Source of the DNA: Rhynchospora pubera
Lineage: Eukaryota > Streptophyta > Magnoliopsida > Poales > Cyperaceae
DNA length: 64,000 nt
Reading direction: 5' to 3'
Assembly: GCA_028095005.1 (NCBI GenBank)
Contig: CM051460.1
Coordinates: forward strand, 83,283,676 to 83,347,675
Position 1 is the stretch's first letter, and every line of letters begins with the position of its first letter. The notes under the pieces are model-generated. The model made no database searches and was not told the DNA's origin. It saw only the letters and a program-made list of their open reading frames with translations. The position numbers and the translations under genes are program-made. This document shows positions 19,417-30,117 of the stretch, piece after piece.

Positions 19417-22400
19417 TCAAAATAATACCCCTTGCATGAAGTCCATAACTTCTGTCACGACACCATCAATCATTTCTTTGTTGTATGGTACTCCAACCGG
19501 GTCGATCATCTGCATATTATGATAAACAAGTCAAAAATATTATTAGTTAGATCATGAAATTCTAAAATCTAATTGTTTGATCAAATGTTATTAGTTAAAA
19601 GAATAAGTTACTTACATGAGGTATTTCCTGAATTGCTATCCAATAAGATAATACGTTTTTCATGGCGAGCATTGTGAAATATCCACATTCTGTGCAGCCC
19701 TTTTGTATCGGACACTAATTAAAGATCCAACAAGAAAGATAGTTAAGATTTTGCACAGTTTCAGAAACCCTAGGTAGCTAATATATTTTTTTAAGTCTCG
19801 TACCTGAATTTTGTACCAATCAAATGTTGTTCGGGTCCTTGCATTATATTTTCCATTTTCCATAAGGTATCGCTTGTATATCCTGCATACAATATCATTA
19901 ATAGCTTAAATAGAACCGTACTTAGTCCTTATCTCAATATCAAAATTTCATTTAGAAACGAAAACTTACTGGGTTATGAATCCCTTAATCAATATCTTTG
20001 GATTCTTGCGCTCGATAGAATCTGCTATTTGAACGGTGCGCTTCTCGACATTAATAACAAGAAGGACCCAATGAAAGCTGCAAGAATAGAGATTATTGTT
20101 TTCATGAAAATGAAACAAACATGTAAACGAGATAATTGATATTTTATTAGTTATAATTGTCCTTACTCTTGTAAATAAGGCAGAACCATATAATTGGATG
20201 AATATTGCGCGAATGACTTCATCAAGTAGTCCGCAGCTTGGTTTTGTTCTTGTTTGATTTTAGGAGCAGACAACATCTCTGGATCTAATACGGTGATGTT
20301 GTTTTCTCCCTCTGAAAGTTCATTCATCCAAAACCTACACTCACGGATATTAATTCGTACATTTTTCACCTCCAATTGAATACGGTACTTTAAAAAAATA
20401 TTTTAAAGATTGAAAATTCATACCAAGAGTACAACTTGACGATCGACACGTTTAGAGATTCTCTTCTAAAGCATTGGAGGATGTCGCACAATTCAACGTT
20501 GAACTTAACCTCGCCGCTGTGTGTACCCCAAACATCACATTGGTGCAACTCAAAATTTTTCTCAAGCTCTGGTTGGAGCATCAATAGTTCATACAATTCT
20601 CGTTCGGATGGGGTAAGCTTTTCAATTGCATCCTGCTCAAGTAGCGGATCGCGAGCAACAATCGACCCTGAAATAATCAGACACAAAAGAATAGATTATT
20701 CGACGTTGAGCAACAATCTACCCTGAAACAATCAATTGAACTAATTAGGTTTTGGATGAACCTGCACTTGGAACCTTTGGACTCTCGATCACCTTTTTCG
20801 CCACCGCCTTGCTCGCATCTGGCTTCTTTTTTATCAAACTCTGCATTCAATGTCATCACATAATTAATTAGTGAGTTCTACTATAGATGGATGAAATAAA
20901 TTATCATAATTAAATAAAACGATACCTTGTGGCCTATCTCCACCAAAAATGACGGCCATGGGAATCGCCCTCCTATATTATTTCCTAATAGCTCATCTGA
21001 CCTACCTGGGACTTGCCACTGACGAAAATCATCGCCTACTCGGAGAAGATGGATATAGAGTTGTTGATCAGTTAGTGGCACGCCGTGTACGATCTGACCA
21101 ACAACACTCGGAATAATATTTCCCTCGGCCACCTTAATCTTCTGGTTAAGATGATCAAGGGAAAAGAGATCGCACGGCGTTTCTTCCTGAAATTCAGTTC
21201 GATCAGAAACCCTAATGCTAAGCCAAACATAAATCTAAATAGAAAAGAGAAAAGTGATCAATATGAACCTGAACAACGCTTCTCGGATCCGGAGGCATAT
21301 AGCTTGAGGCAACCGTTCGGAATAACTGCTCGTTTGGCATTCCTGAGTCTACCTCAGCTTCAACGAATGGCTGGTACGGCGTCACAAATTGTTGCGGAGC
21401 TTGAAACTGCAATCCGCTACTGGCCAACCATTGTTTCACCTCCTGAAAATTATCAAGCAACCGAATGATGAATAATAGTTTTCATTCATTTTGATTACAT
21501 TTTGACTGTCAAAAAGGATTACCTGAAAAGCTTCTTGTCTCGCCGCATTCATTATCTCCTCGGAGTGAATCAAGTCCCTTTTGGTTTTCTCAGCGGCTTC
21601 AGCTGCAACCCTGCTCATCAATTCTTCAATCTGGTCTGGTGCCATCCATCCTTCATGCGCATCCTTTCTAGGCTTTCTTTTATACACATCTTCCTTCTTG
21701 GTCCATAAAGGATATCCCCTGATTCTTCCTGGATGTTCTGGCCTGTCAACCGCCCGATTTAAGATTTCTTGTTCCGGTATTGACCCGGAATTGATTTCAC
21801 CAGACATGGCACTCAACCGACTGAATGCCTCAATAGTCGACGAATCAGAGCTATGGAACGTGTAAGTATCTAACAAGCAACAAACAAATCTTATTAATAA
21901 TCACAAAACAGAATTTGAAGTTAGCATATATAATAAGTATTTACATGTGTAAGTACCTTTATCCTTCGTAGCCACAGTCCTTCCCATGAAATACCTTTGA
22001 CTCCTCGGTTCCAAATCGCCGATGGTAATGCTCGTGGAACCGGCCCCTTCAGAATCTCCGGGTATGACAATCTTGTCTGTAGGTTTCCATGAACCTTTTT
22101 TTCCTCTATAGCCAGTGGAACCCATCCTATGAGGCTCTTTCCATTTCTTTCTCAACTCCTTCGCTTTGTTGCTCTTTTGTACAAAATCTGCACCCGTCCT
22201 TTTGTTGAAAAATTCTTCCCATTCCTTTTGTGAGATTGGGTGTTTATCGCATGGATTTTTTGGATTGTTTGGATCGGCATTTGTGATGTACTCCTCAGCA
22301 ATCCTACTTCTATAAGCCCTGTGACTTATGCCCATCGCTTTGAGAGTATTGTTCATGGCTTTATCATCTTCGATGTTGAACATTTTCTGAAACATAACGA

Positions 22401-22777
22401 AACGTTAGTTAATTGGTAGCATAGAAATTTAAATTAGATGATTTAAGTGAAAAATTATTCACCTTGATGTCCAACCACAACTCAAGTCTGGTTTCCTTTG
22501 AAACGTCCTTCCGCCAATCATTAATTGTGATTGGCACTCTTACTCTAGCCAGATACCCGCAATATGATGCAAATTTGTTCACCGCCTCTTCAGTACCAAT
22601 TGGCACTCCTTCTTTGTCAAATTTAATCTCATACTTTTCCCCAGCAGCTTTTTTTCTCCTAAACTCTTCCATTGTCGTTCTGCTCCTTTTCTTTATTTCG
22701 AACGTTGTGACCTCCTCATCGCCGGATTCTGTACCAGTCTGTTCACCCTGTAAATCTCTATCTTGATCTCCAGACAT
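19417..22777 (-). CDS. CACTA TnpA-like protein fused to Ulp1-like protease
   Basis: Twelve exons read by phase: 22777-22463, 22386-21957, 21869-21523, 21442-21269, 21186-20926, 20840-20762, 20667-20424, 20334-20167, 20077-19970, 19882-19804, 19714-19616, 19509-19417. They total 2397 nt, 798 residues, with no stop. Residues ~60-250 resemble plant Transposase_24/TnpA-type sequences (VPITINDWRKD, LELWLDIK, MFNIEDD, YRGKKGSWKP). Residues ~330-360 are helical and charged. The C-terminus is a Ulp1/C48 cysteine-protease-like domain: FHWVLLVIN (His675), 17 residues on IADS (Asp692), then CPIQKGCTECGYF with Gln739 and Cys745. The H-x16-D and Q-x5-C spacings equal those of Ulp1. Ulp1 proteins remove SUMO; whether this one does is unknown. 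It would act in the nucleus with TNP2 and may bind the palindromic arrays. An acceptor (TTAATAG) lies just before the ATG, implying a spliced leader from about 24.5-24.96 kb. Confidence 0.82.
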
Positions 22778-22834
22778 ATCTATTAACAAATAATTAACAA
22801 CAATGAAACATTAAACGACAAGTTCAATCTCAAA

Positions 22835-23045
22835 TAACAAACATAAACAAACATAAACATAAACATAAACAAACAAACATAAACATAAACATAAACAAAC
22901 ATAAACATAAACATTAACAACATAAACATAAACATAAACATAAACATTAACAACATAAACAAAATATATTAACATAAACATAAACATTAAACGACAAGTT
23001 CAATCTCAAATAACAAAATACATTAACATAAACATAAACATTCAG
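22835..23045. repeat. AAACAT/ATAAAC short tandem repeats
   Basis: Repeated 6-mers (AAACAT, ATAAAC) with two larger internal near-duplications (TTAAACGACAAGTTCAATCTC appears near 22812 and 22987). They lie in the presumed leader intron of the TnpA-Ulp1 gene. Confidence 0.8.
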
Positions 23046-23095
23046 TTGGATAAGAAACCCTAATACTAAACCAAACATAAATCTAAATTCTAAAA

Positions 23096-23380
23096 CTAGT
23101 CTTCATCATCCGACAAAACAATGACTTCATCATCATCATCCGACAAAACAATGACTTCTTCTCTCCATTCTGTGTACGGTGCCACAAACTTGTCAATCAA
23201 AAGCTTGAAAAAAATTGCATGTTTTTCATATTTTGAGAGGCTCGGTTGCCCCTGGTTTTGAGAGGCTTGGTTTTGGTTCGTCTGGTTTTGAGAGGATGGA
23301 TTGGCACGAACATTGCGCCTAACATAGACTCGTTCGATGGGCTTTTTCCCCTTTGAATTGCTTCCTTCACCTTTCTCCAT
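23096..23380 (-). CDS. Small CACTA ORF, 94 residues, basic then acidic
   Basis: Starts MEKGEGSNSKGKKPIERVY, continues with a Gln/Asn-rich repeat (NQTNQNQASQNQGQ) and ends with two copies of EVIVLSDDD(D/E). No known domain. The VIVLSDDD ending resembles a SUMO-interacting motif (V/I-x-V/I-V/I next to acidic residues), noteworthy next to a Ulp1-like gene. It lies between the presumed leader exon and the TnpA-Ulp1 coding exons, so it could be an alternatively spliced product, an upstream ORF, or chance. Coding status uncertain. Confidence 0.4.
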   Translation of the reverse strand: MEKGEGSNSKGKKPIERVYVRRNVRANPSSQNQTNQNQASQNQGQPSLSKYEKHAIFFKLLIDKFVAPYTEWREEVIVLSDDDDEVIVLSDDED

Positions 23381-23625
23381 TACTACCTAATTAAAACACC
23401 ATATATAATATATATTAATGTTTGGCGCAATGTTCAATTTATTCAAACATGAACAAGTTTAAAATTCAAATAATTAAAAATACATAAATTTAAAATTCAT
23501 TTAATTAAAACACACTAATATTCAAACATGAATTCATACACAAATAACATAAACTTCAAATTACATAAATAAAGTTCACACAAAATAACATAGATAATTT
23601 TATTAATTCCTAAGACAATTCAACC

Positions 23626-23880
23626 CTAATTCTTCTCTTCCTTATTCTTCTCCTCCTTATTCTTCTCCACCTCCTTATTCTCACTGGATCCCTCATCTAT
23701 TTTAATTCCCATACTAAAATCAGGACCCCTTTCACAGCCTGGAGGAAGACGACGTACAGCCGACACAGCCCTTCTTTTGAGAGGTCCGTAAAACGGGACC
23801 CTTTTTGACACCACCTTAGGTGTTTCCTCCCCCACCTTGGATTCCTCCCCCACCTTATTGTCGTTTTGATCCTTCTCCAT
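23626..23880 (-). CDS. Small CACTA ORF, 84 residues, charged
   Basis: Starts MEKDQNDNKVGEES directly after an acceptor-like TTAG, contains a duplicated KVGEE segment, a basic centre (VSKRVPFYGPLKRRAVSAVRR) and an acidic/Lys tail of repeated NKEEK. No known domain. Like the 94-residue ORF downstream, it begins MEK and sits in the leader region of the TnpA-Ulp1 gene. It could be an alternative product, as En/Spm makes several proteins by alternative splicing, or non-functional. Confidence 0.35.
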   Translation of the reverse strand: MEKDQNDNKVGEESKVGEETPKVVSKRVPFYGPLKRRAVSAVRRLPPGCERGPDFSMGIKIDEGSSENKEVEKNKEEKNKEEKN

Positions 23881-24047
23881 CTAATTTTCATTTTAAATAA
23901 ATTTCTTAACTCCTTATTCATAATCAATTCACAATGCATATATATCTAATTAAATTAAATTCTAAATTATCAAGCATATTTTCAATAATCAATTGTAAGT
24001 GACATTTGCATATTAGTCCCCGCATTTCTAAAATTTGCATATCATAT

Positions 24048-24380
24048 TTCTAAAAATTGACATGTGCATATTAGCCCCAAAACAGCCCCAAATTCCATTA
24101 ATCAAAGCACAAACAGTTCAATTAATTCCTAACATTTAGTAAATCAAAGCACAAACAGTTCTAAAAATTGACATGTGCATATTAGCCCCAAAACAGCCCC
24201 AAATTCCATTAATCAAAGCACAAACAGTTCAATTAATTCCTAACATTTAGTAAATCAAAGCACAAACAGTTCTAAAAATTGACATGTGCATATTAGCCCC
24301 AAAACAGCCCCAAATTCCATTAATCAAAGCACAAACAGTTCAATTAATTCCTAACATTTTGTAAATCAAAGCACAAACAG
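24048..24380. repeat. 111-bp tandem repeat, three units
   Basis: Three near-identical 111-bp units start at 24048, 24159 and 24270, each beginning TTCTAAAAATTGACATGTGC and ending AAAGCACAAACAG. The third is slightly diverged at its end. They lie in the presumed leader intron of the TnpA-Ulp1 gene. Confidence 0.92.
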
Positions 24381-24469
24381 CCACAATTCCTAGCATTTGC
24401 ATTTCAGCCCCAAGCACAAAAAACCACGATTCCTAGCATTTGCATTTCAGTCCCTATTAAATTAAAATT

Positions 24470-24993
24470 TGAGAGAGATGAGGCTAACCAGATGAGAGAG
24501 AGAGAGGAGTTGCTGTCGGAGTTGAGAGAGCGAGATGGAGGTTGATCTGTAATCGAGAGAGACAAAGAGTGAGATGGAGTCAGTGGGAGAGAGAGAGGAA
24601 GAGGAGACAAAGAGAGAGAGAGGAAAAGGAGACAGAGGGAGAGGAAGAGGAGACAGAGAGTTTACCTGAGAGAGAGAGGGGAGGTGTTGTCGGAGTTGAG
24701 AGAGTAGGTGCTGTCGGAGGTGCTGTCGGAGGTGCTGTCGGAGTTGAGAGAAAGACAAAGAGTGAGAGGGAGTCAGTGAGAGAGAGAGAGGAAGAGGAGA
24801 CAGAGAAGGAGAGGAAGGAGGAAGGAGGCAGAGAGGGGTTTACCTTTGAGAGAGAGAGAGGGAAGCCGCCGAGTGTCACGAGAGAGAGTTAGGGTTTTGC
24901 TTCTGTCGTTCGAGAGAGGCTTAAGAAAGAGGTGCTCGATCGAGTTTAGAAGGCAGTGACGAAGAGACGCAAGCCAGGCTGGTTATTAATAAA
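24470..24993 (-). promoter_or_regulatory. Leader exon and core promoter of the TnpA-Ulp1 gene
   Basis: On the minus strand a TATA-like TTTATTAATAA (near 24983-24993) is followed by a CT-rich leader containing AAACCCTAA, typical of plant 5' UTRs. There are at least three donor-like sites inside the CT-rich run (CTCAAAG|GTAAAC near 24845, CTCAG|GTAAAC near 24664, CATCTG|GTTAG near 24490). The GA/CT microsatellite gives apparent Ser/Leu- or Arg/Glu-rich frames that are not genes. Assignment as leader is inference from position and sequence style. Confidence 0.5.
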
Positions 24994-25014
24994 GGGTTCA
25001 ACCTTCTGTAACGG

Positions 25015-25318
25015 TTATTAGCTAATAACCGTTACAGAAGAGGCTAATCTGTAACGGTTATTAGCTAATAACCGTTACAGATTAGTTTAATTTCATTATT
25101 TTTAACATTTTATTATATAAAAACGTTTGGACTTCTGTAACGGTTATTAGCTAATAACCGTTACAGATTAGACCTCTTCTGTAACGGTTATTAGCTAGTA
25201 ACCGTTACAGAAGTCCAAACGTTTTTATATATATAACATTCTGTAACGGTTATTAGCTAATAACCGTTACAGATTAGACCTCTTCTGTAACGGGTATTAG
25301 CTAGTAACCGTTACAGAA
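25015..25318. repeat. Internal third palindromic repeat array of CACTA
   Basis: Six palindromes of the same family as the ends (CTGTAACGGTTATTAG + GCTAATAACCGTTACAG), more uniform than those at the termini. The outer flanks (about 25091-25139 and 25304-25355) are an exact inverted repeat containing AAAACGTTTGGACTTC. The array sits immediately upstream of the TnpA-Ulp1 leader and downstream of the end of TNP2. No CACTA/TAGTG terminus or TSD was found here, so it is not obviously the end of a nested element. Confidence 0.85.
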
Positions 25319-25560
25319 GTCCAAACGTTTTTATATAATAAAATGTTAAAAATAATTTTGAAATGTTACATTTAATTAAGTGATTTTGAAAATTTAATTA
25401 AGTGATTTTGACTGACTGTTACATTTAAGTTCAACAAATAATAATTTTGAAATGTTAAATAATATTGTTCAACAAAATGTTAAATAATAAGTTCAACAAT
25501 TTAGAATGTTAAACAAAAATTAAAAATAAATTATATTAGTTTTTTAACTCATATATGTGA

Positions 25561-28500
25561 TTATGTAGCTACTTTCTTTTTTTTCCTCCGCGTATCGACC
25601 CACACGCCTTCGGTGTTATCTGTACGCCTATAACTGATCGATACTGGCTGTGATGTATCGTCGATACCGATAGAAAAAGGAGGTATTTCCTCGAAGTGGT
25701 CGTATGCTTCTTCATCTACGACATCACCAACACCGACAATACGTCTTTTTCCTGAAAGTGGCAAGTAATAAATAAGATGAACATTTGTACTCAATAAGGT
25801 GAACATTTGTACTTAAATAAGATGAACATTTACCTTGAAGCACAACATGTCTTTTCTTATCCGCCGGATCTTGAATGTAAAAAACTTGCATTGCTTGCTT
25901 ATTTGCAAGTATAAACGGATCGTCTCGATAAGCCCTTTTATTGAAGTCAACAGTTATAAACCCCATCTTGTCTTTTTTAACTCCACCGTGACCGTTGTCG
26001 ATCCATGCACACTTGAATAAGGGTATCTTAAATTTCAGGTAATCTAGTTCCCAAATCTCCTCGATCCACCCATAATAAGTAGCCGACCTAACATTATCAC
26101 TAGATAAAGCTACAACAGTGACTCCACTATTTTGCACAGCACTTTTACCATCCTGTTTCCTTGTGTACCAGGTAAATCCATTCAAGTCATACCCTTGGTA
26201 TGTCTCGACCACGGCATCAGGACGTCTTGATAACCATTTCACGGTTTCATCGACCTTTGTTCCTTCTTTCAACTGGGACTGTACTTTATCTTCTAGCCAT
26301 TGGACAAATTTTATTTCATGCTCTATGGTAATCAAGTTTTCGGTGTAAAAAGGGTATTGTTCACGTAACTCGATTAGATGTTCATTGATGTAAGGCGCCA
26401 CAATAGCAAGATGTTGGAGAACTTTCATATGTGCTTTGGTTCTCATTGCAAGATCCGGTATATGAGTACTAGCTCCAATTGTACCTGAAAGGTGAACATT
26501 TGTGCTAAATAAGGTGAACAAATATTGTGCTTTAAGTGAACATTTGTGCTAAATAAGGTGAACAAATATTGTGCTTTAAGTGAACATTTGTGCTAAATAA
26601 GGTGAACAAATATTGTGCTTTAAGTGAACATTTGTGCTAAATAAGGTGAACAAATATTGTGCTTTAAGTGAACATTTGTGCTAAATAAGGTGAACAAATA
26701 TTGTGCTTTAAATGAACATTTGTGCTAAATAAGGTGAACATTGGAAGTTAATATATAACCTTTTCCTTCAAGTCTACCCTCATGTCGAGACTTTGGAAGA
26801 CCGATTGGTTGTACATCCTGCAAATAATCGGTGTAGTACTCAATAACCTCCTCGGCCACATATCCTTCCACTATGCTTCCTTCTGGTTTAGATCGGCTAC
26901 GAACAAGCCCCTTCAATTGACCCATGGCTCTTTCGAAAGGATACATGTATCGTAGAAATACAGGACCACACATTTTTATCTCTCTAACTAAATGAATGGT
27001 CAAATGCACCATGGAGTCAAAAAACGATGGCGGAAAGTACATCTCCAGCTCACATAGGGTTAGTACAACACCTTCTTGTAACTTGTCCAAACTATTCGGA
27101 TCAATCACTTTAGAGCAAATGGAATTAAAGAAAAAACACAACTTAGTGATGGTTTTCCTCACTTCTTCCCTTAGAATTCCTCTAATTGCGACCGGAAGTA
27201 ACTGGGTCAGTAGGACGTGATAATCATGTGACTTCATACCAAGTAATTTGTTGTCCTTAATAGAAACCTTTCTTGATATATTCGAGGAATAACCAGTAGG
27301 AACCTTAATAGATTTCAGGCATTCTAATAAGCTTTTTTTCTCTTGCTTTGATAAATTAAATTGTGCTGCAGGTAGCCAAGTTCGACTTTTTCCCTTATCT
27401 TGTGCCGCTAGTTCTTGCCGGATCCCCATTTCAACCATGTCCTTCCTCGCATTTACGCCATCTTTAGTTTTCCCTTGAATTTCCAACATGCAACCAATCA
27501 AAGCTTCACATATGTTCTTTATTATGTGCATCGCATCTAAGCAATGCCTAATCTCCAAACTCTGCCAATATTCAAGATTCCAGAATATAGACTTCTTCTT
27601 CCATATCCCCTTGGGTATCTCATTTGCAAATTTCTTACCAAATTTTACATTAATGTCCTTCACCTGTCGATACACCCCTGAACCGGATAACGGTATTGGG
27701 GCCTTGTCTTTTTCTACAGTACCGTCAAACCTTTCCTTGTCTCGACGGTAAGGGTGATTGCGGTTCTTAATAAACCTCCGGTGTCCCAAGTAAACATTTT
27801 TTCTGGAGTTTTTCAAGTACACAGAATGGGTGTTTTCCATGCAAATAGGACACGCTTTCGCTCCTTTATTCCTATACCCTGACAGGTTTCCGTATGCAGG
27901 AAAATCATTGATTGTGCAAAATATCATGGCACGGAGGTTAAACTCACTTCTAGAGTGTGCATCGTATATTTTCACTCCATTCTGCCACAATTCACCAAGG
28001 TCATCTATTAATGGAGCCAAGTACACATCTATATCATTACCTGGTTGCTTGGGACCAGAAATCAACAAGGGCATCATCATATATCTCCTTTTCATGCATA
28101 GCCAGGGAGGAAGATTGTAAATACACAATAAAACCGGCCATGTAGTCTGCCGGCTACTCATGTTGCCGTAAGGATTCATCCCGTCTGTACATAAACCCAA
28201 TCTCAAATTTCTAGGTTCACTGCCGAAATCTTCAAATTCCATATCTATATTTATCCAATCTGGAGAGTCTGCTGGGTGTCTGAGCATGCCATCGCCTTTT
28301 TTCCTGCAGTCTGCGTGCCATCTTAACAATTTGGCATCCTTCGCGTTAGAGAAAAGCCGCTGAAATCTTGGTATTATTGGTAGATAAAACACCACTTTTG
28401 CAGCTGGTCCCTTACTACCTTCATCTTCAATTTGATCGTCCCTCGGTTTATACCGTGACGCATTACACTTTGGACATTTATGCAAGTCTCCGTACTCATT

Positions 28501-29217
28501 CCGGAATAATATGCAGTCATTTGGACATGCATGAATTCTCTCAACTCCAATTTTTAAAGGACATAACATCTTTTAAGCCTTATAAATTGAATCTGGCAAC
28601 TGGTTATCTTTTGGAAGAAATTCTTTATGTAATAGTTTGAGCAAAGATGTGAAACTTGCATCACTCCATCCATTTTTGGCTTTAAGATTGAACAGTTTGA
28701 AAACAGCATTAAGTTTTGACAATTCACAACCAGGATATAAAGCTATTTTATCTTCTTCACGTAACATACCAAAAATTTCAACATTATCAACAAAATTTTC
28801 ATCCACATTGTTCACAATTTCATCTAAATCGGCATTAAATTCTGAGTTATCTACATTTCTATCATCATCTACATTCTCATCATCAAATACATTGACATCA
28901 TCAATTTCATCATCCAATGATACATTTTCTTCCTCATACACAGAATCCAATACATTTGTGCTAGTACTATCCCCCCCATTCTCTCCATGGAGTGTCCACC
29001 GACTATAATCCGGTTGAAATCCATTTATAATCAAATGAGCCTTCACTTCTTCAAAATTAGACCACTTCAACAAATTCTGACAAACACGACAAGGACAATA
29101 CATTTTATCATCTTCTTTCATTTTCAAATTCTCTTTAGCACAAACCATAAATTCTTCAAGTCCTCTCAAAAATGTAGACGAGCATCGATTACTTGAGTAC
29201 ATCCACGTCCGATCCAT
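25561..29217 (-). CDS. CACTA TNP2-type transposase, one in-frame stop
   Basis: Catalytic transposase of the CACTA element. Exons: 29217-26760, 26484-25834, 25751-25561 (3300 nt, 1100 codons including stops). Residues 1-79 form a transposase-associated domain (MDRTWMYSS, YCPCRVCQN, FQPDYSRWTLHGE). An Asp/Glu/Asn-rich linker follows. The Transposase_21 core begins near residue 225 with a Cys-pair motif (HACPNDC...KCPKCN) and includes LCTDGMNPYGN, LLCIYNLPPW and GPKQPGNDIDVYL. A DUF4218-like part follows (PPSFFDSMVHL, GPVFLRYMYPFER). Exon 2 holds a DUF4216-like region (GFTWYTRKQ, VFYIQDPADKKRHVV). A TAA at 28575-28573 (codon 215, between IYKA and KMLCPL) interrupts an otherwise open frame, so this copy is probably inactive unless the stop is a base error or is bypassed. 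An acceptor (TTCAG) directly precedes the ATG, implying a spliced leader from about 30.05 kb. Confidence 0.9.
26493..26740. repeat. 44-bp tandem repeat inside a TNP2 intron
   Basis: Five full 44-bp units and a partial sixth, each beginning TGAACATTTGTGCTAAATAA, start at 26493, 26537, 26581, 26625, 26669 and 26713. Diverged single units (AGATGAACATTTGTACT) also occur in the next intron (25776-25830), so both introns share one repeat source. Confidence 0.92.
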
Positions 29218-29301
29218 CTGAACAATAAAATTTATGCAAATTATTAGGTTTTCGGACCAATTTGTCATATTAGGTTTTCGGACCGGTCACCATCCTAGCC
29301 C

Positions 29302-29532
29302 GCTCTTTGGATACTCTGTCTCATTAGCGAGCGTACGTTAGATGCAATGTGCTATCTGAGAAAAATTCGGCAGCATTTCCCCTTATGTTCCCTGAATACG
29401 CCAACACACGATTGCTCGTGCGTACGTATCCGTGGGAACACAAGGGAAATGCCGCCGAATTTTTCTCAGACAACACATTGCATCTAACGTATAACTCGCT
29501 GTCCTAAATGAGACAGATCGTATCCAAAGAGC
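29302..29532. mobile_element. Foldback MITE nested in the CACTA leader
   Basis: A 231-bp element with inverted arms of about 95 bp, beginning GCTCTTTGGATACTCTGTC and ending with its complement, with core words TTAGATGCAATGTG and CTGAGAAAAATTCGGC. It lies between the TNP2 ATG (29217) and the right-end array. No certain target duplication was found. No ORF. Confidence 0.8.
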
Positions 29533-29590
29533 AGTACTCCCGACCGGGAGTACTATCCGAGATTAATCCCTAATGGATTAATCTCGGACG
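29533..29590. repeat. Two adjacent perfect hairpins
   Basis: AGTACTCCCG / CGGGAGTACT (10-bp stem, 2-base loop), followed immediately by CCGAGATTAATCC / GGATTAATCTCGG (13-bp stem, 5-base loop). They abut the nested MITE and may be part of the same or an older insertion. Confidence 0.8.
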
Positions 29591-30117
29591 GGCAATGACC
29601 TAAATTCAGTTGAGTTCCGGTATTTGGTTCCTATATGACAATACGAAATTCATGCCTATATATATATATATATGCAAATTATTAACGAAATGCAAATAAT
29701 TTAAAAAAAGAGAAGTTCATGAAAATATACTTTCAATTGTGTGCCTTCCGATCCGTTGAATCGTGCGACTTATCCGGCCGATGTAAGATCTTCTCCTATT
29801 CAATGATATCTTGAAATATATAAAAAAACAAAAATAACCATTAAATTAATGAAAAAATCGAAATAAATAAGAAAAAAATGTAAAAAATAAATTACGGTTC
29901 AAATTTAATTTTTTTTACCTTAAATCTGCTCTCCTTCTTATTCTCTTTCTAATTATTATTTTTTCAGAATTTTTAGAAATTTTTGGCTATTTTTTTGGAG
30001 TGAAGCCACCACCACAAATTCGCAATAAATGAGAAGATCAGAAAAGAGTAAAGTGATGCGGCGCTCTAGCTGTGAGTTTGTTGGGATGGGGAGAAGACCT
30101 AAATACAGAACAAACTA

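Noticed and set aside
24462..24892. Arg/Glu- and Ser/Leu-rich frames on both strands
   Set aside because: Artefacts of the GA/CT repeat in the transposon leader.
25015..25318. End of a second CACTA element nested in the first
   Set aside because: No CACTA/TAGTG terminus or 3-bp duplication was found beside the internal array, so a promoter-linked array is the simpler reading, though not proven.
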